DNA of 64,000 nucleotides from CBDDBH01 sp965225625 (GTDB lineage: Bacteria; Pseudomonadota; Gammaproteobacteria; JADZEE01): assembly GCA_965225625.1 (NCBI GenBank), contig CBDDBH010000029.1, forward strand, positions 124,001 to 188,000, read 5' to 3'. A program made the position numbers and the translations under genes. The notes beneath the pieces were generated by a model. The model made no database searches. It was not told the DNA's origin and was given only the letters and a program-made list of their open reading frames with translations. Below are positions 62,493-64,000 of the stretch, one piece after another; the stretch's first letter is position 1; every line of letters starts with the position of its first letter.

Positions 62493-63865
62493 TCACGGCG
62501 AAAGCTGCTCCAGCGCCTTGTCGCTGGTCTCCAACATGAACATCCAGCAGACCAGCGCACCGACGACTGCGGTGGCGCCTAATATCGTGAATACGCTACT
62601 CAAACCGCCAATGGGTAATACCCAACCGATGAGTAACGGCCCCGTGATTGATGCGATCCGCAGCCATGCCGTTGCCATGCCCGTGCCGAGCGCGCGCATG
62701 CGGGTCGGGTATATCTCGGTGGTATAAAGATACAGCGCCGAGGACATCGAACCGATCGCTGCCGCGCTGACAGCCGACAACAACAGCAGATCCGTCGCCG
62801 ACGCGTCGTGGGCCGTTTGCGCGACAATCAGCAGCGGCACCGCGCTGACAATAAAGGCCATGACAAACCAACCGCGCCTACCGGTGCGGTCGATCAAGAA
62901 CGCGCAAAGAACGGTGCCGATTACCAGCGCAATGCTGCTGAACAAACCGTATTGCAGGGATTTTGCCAGTGGCAATTTGTAGACGGTGCGGTAGATCGTC
63001 GGCAACCACGCGGTCAGCCCGAACGAGATAATGTATGTGCAGAACCACATTGCCCACACGACTGCCGTGCGCATGCCGTAGATGCCACGGAACAAACTGC
63101 TCCATTGGGTTTCGGTCTGCTCGGGCACGGCTACCATAACAACTTCGGGCAACGGCCTGCTGCCTCCTCTAGACACGCTATCCTCTATATCCGTCAATAC
63201 CCGATCGGCATCCTCGAGTCGGTTTCGAGAGGCCAGCCAGCGTGGTGATTCGGGCAGCAGACGTTGCAGGCGCACGGCCAGTAATGCCGGCGCAGCGCCG
63301 ATGAGAAACATCCATTGCCAGCCGAAATTCGGAACGACCCAGACGCTGATTAGCCCAGCAGCGAGGATCCCGACCGCGAAAATACATTCATACAGCAGGA
63401 AATAGCGGCCACGTCCGCGGGCTTTGGCGAGCTCATTTATATAAGTCGCGGCAATCGGCACTTCCCCGCCCAAACCCAGACCCTGGAAAAAACGGAAGGC
63501 CGACAGCGACTCGTAACTCCAGGCGCAGGCGCAGGCGACACTCATCACCGACATGATGACGATGCAGTACTTCGCGGCTCGCACCCGGCCGTACTTTTCG
63601 GCGAACCAACCAAAATAGATGGCGCCAATCAACTGGCCGATATAGCCGATGGCAAAGAGTTTCCCAATCGCTCCCGCGTCCAGATCCCAAAGCGGAATGA
63701 GGACCGGCACGACATAAGCAATAGTGAGCGCATCGAATGCATCAAAAACGTTGCCACGCCCATAATCAGCCGTACGCGCACGTGGAACAGCGAAAAAGGC
63801 AGTCGCTCCAGGCGACTCACAATGAGCTGCGCCGACAGCTCGTGAGGGTTGTGTTTTCCAGTCAT
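62493..63865 (-). pseudogene. MFS transporter (NiaP/aromatic-acid-like) with one-base frameshift
   Basis: The true N terminus (MTGKHNPHELSAQL ... ERLPFSLFHVRVRLIMGVATF) is in one frame and the rest (FDAFDALTIAYVVPVLIPLW onward) in another. The break is a run of five T on the minus strand (63744-63748); a sixth T restores THR-PHE-PHE-ASP and a continuous protein of about 457 residues with 12 helices. The FDAFDAL and GLGLGGEVPIAATYINE motifs are typical of the NiaP/sugar-porter type that carry small organic acids. It lies near the aromatic catabolism genes only loosely. It could be a real pseudogene or a sequence error. Confidence 0.85.
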
Positions 63866-64000
63866 GCAGCTTTTCTCGATCCGCGTTGCCCAGGATTATG
63901 GGCGCAAGATCTGAATACGCGCCGCTGGGCAGTTCCACGAGAGCAAGCCACCCCCTAAGTGCCTGCATTGCATAATCGTCATTTGCATTACATATCCCTC
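63866..64000. other. Right edge, upstream of the transporter
   Basis: 135 bases ahead of the MFS start codon, with a weak GAGAAAAG site near 63880. The last bases are AT-richer and may hold the promoter. No gene is visible before the window ends. Confidence 0.4.

Overview
The window is GC-rich and gene-dense and reads as a gammaproteobacterial chromosome. The evidence is an Xps-like L-M-N-D arrangement of type II secretion genes, a VC_2705-type sodium/solute symporter pair, a TonB-dependent siderophore-type receptor, a surface-carbohydrate protein of a kind seen mainly in this class, and many PAS/GGDEF/EAL proteins. No tRNA, rRNA, CRISPR or replication origin was seen.

Layout. 0.25-10.6 kb: a surface-glycan and uptake block with an ABC exporter, a NeuB/NeuA-type nonulosonate pair, two Fe(II)/2-oxoglutarate oxygenases, a PLD-fold protein, a surface-polysaccharide protein and a TonB receptor. 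10.7-14.9 kb: gspL-gspM-gspN/C-like-gspD on the minus strand, without the rest of the secretion operon. 15.1-19.3 kb: a 53-bp perfect inverted repeat, the symporter pair, a divergent outer-membrane barrel protein behind a 29-bp tandem repeat, and a cupin. 19.4-20.5 kb: IS630-type element, copy 1. 20.5-37 kb: an oxidative catabolic block with flavin monooxygenases, p-hydroxybenzoate hydroxylase, an extradiol dioxygenase with a 2-hydroxychromene-2-carboxylate isomerase-like protein, a three-subunit molybdenum hydroxylase and an RND-type exporter. It also holds a Ser/Thr kinase-HDOD-GAF fusion and an alanyl-tRNA editing protein. 37-61 kb: a signalling block with two paralogous 1162-residue membrane PAS-GAF histidine kinases (one broken), a double-receiver regulator followed by a seven-PAS kinase gene split by IS copy 2, a REC-PAS-GGDEF-EAL protein, and a GGDEF-degenerate-EAL / barrel / cupredoxin-like operon with IS copy 3 inserted just upstream. 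62.5-63.9 kb: a frameshifted MFS transporter.

The most unusual signal is a family of three 5' leader elements (40607-40715 minus, 52495-52596 minus, 53473-53574 plus). Each has a variable first hairpin, a conserved block, a covarying second hairpin and an intrinsic terminator 32-55 nt before a start codon. All three lie in front of PAS-kinase or response-regulator genes, which suggests a riboswitch or attenuator class controlling these sensory systems. I do not recognise the family.

A second theme is gene decay or sequence error. Four single-base losses, at least three of them in homopolymer runs, break three genes, alongside one true nonsense codon, one IS disruption and one deletion-fusion remnant. 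Each broken reading frame can be restored precisely, and the sizes then agree with intact relatives where one is present.
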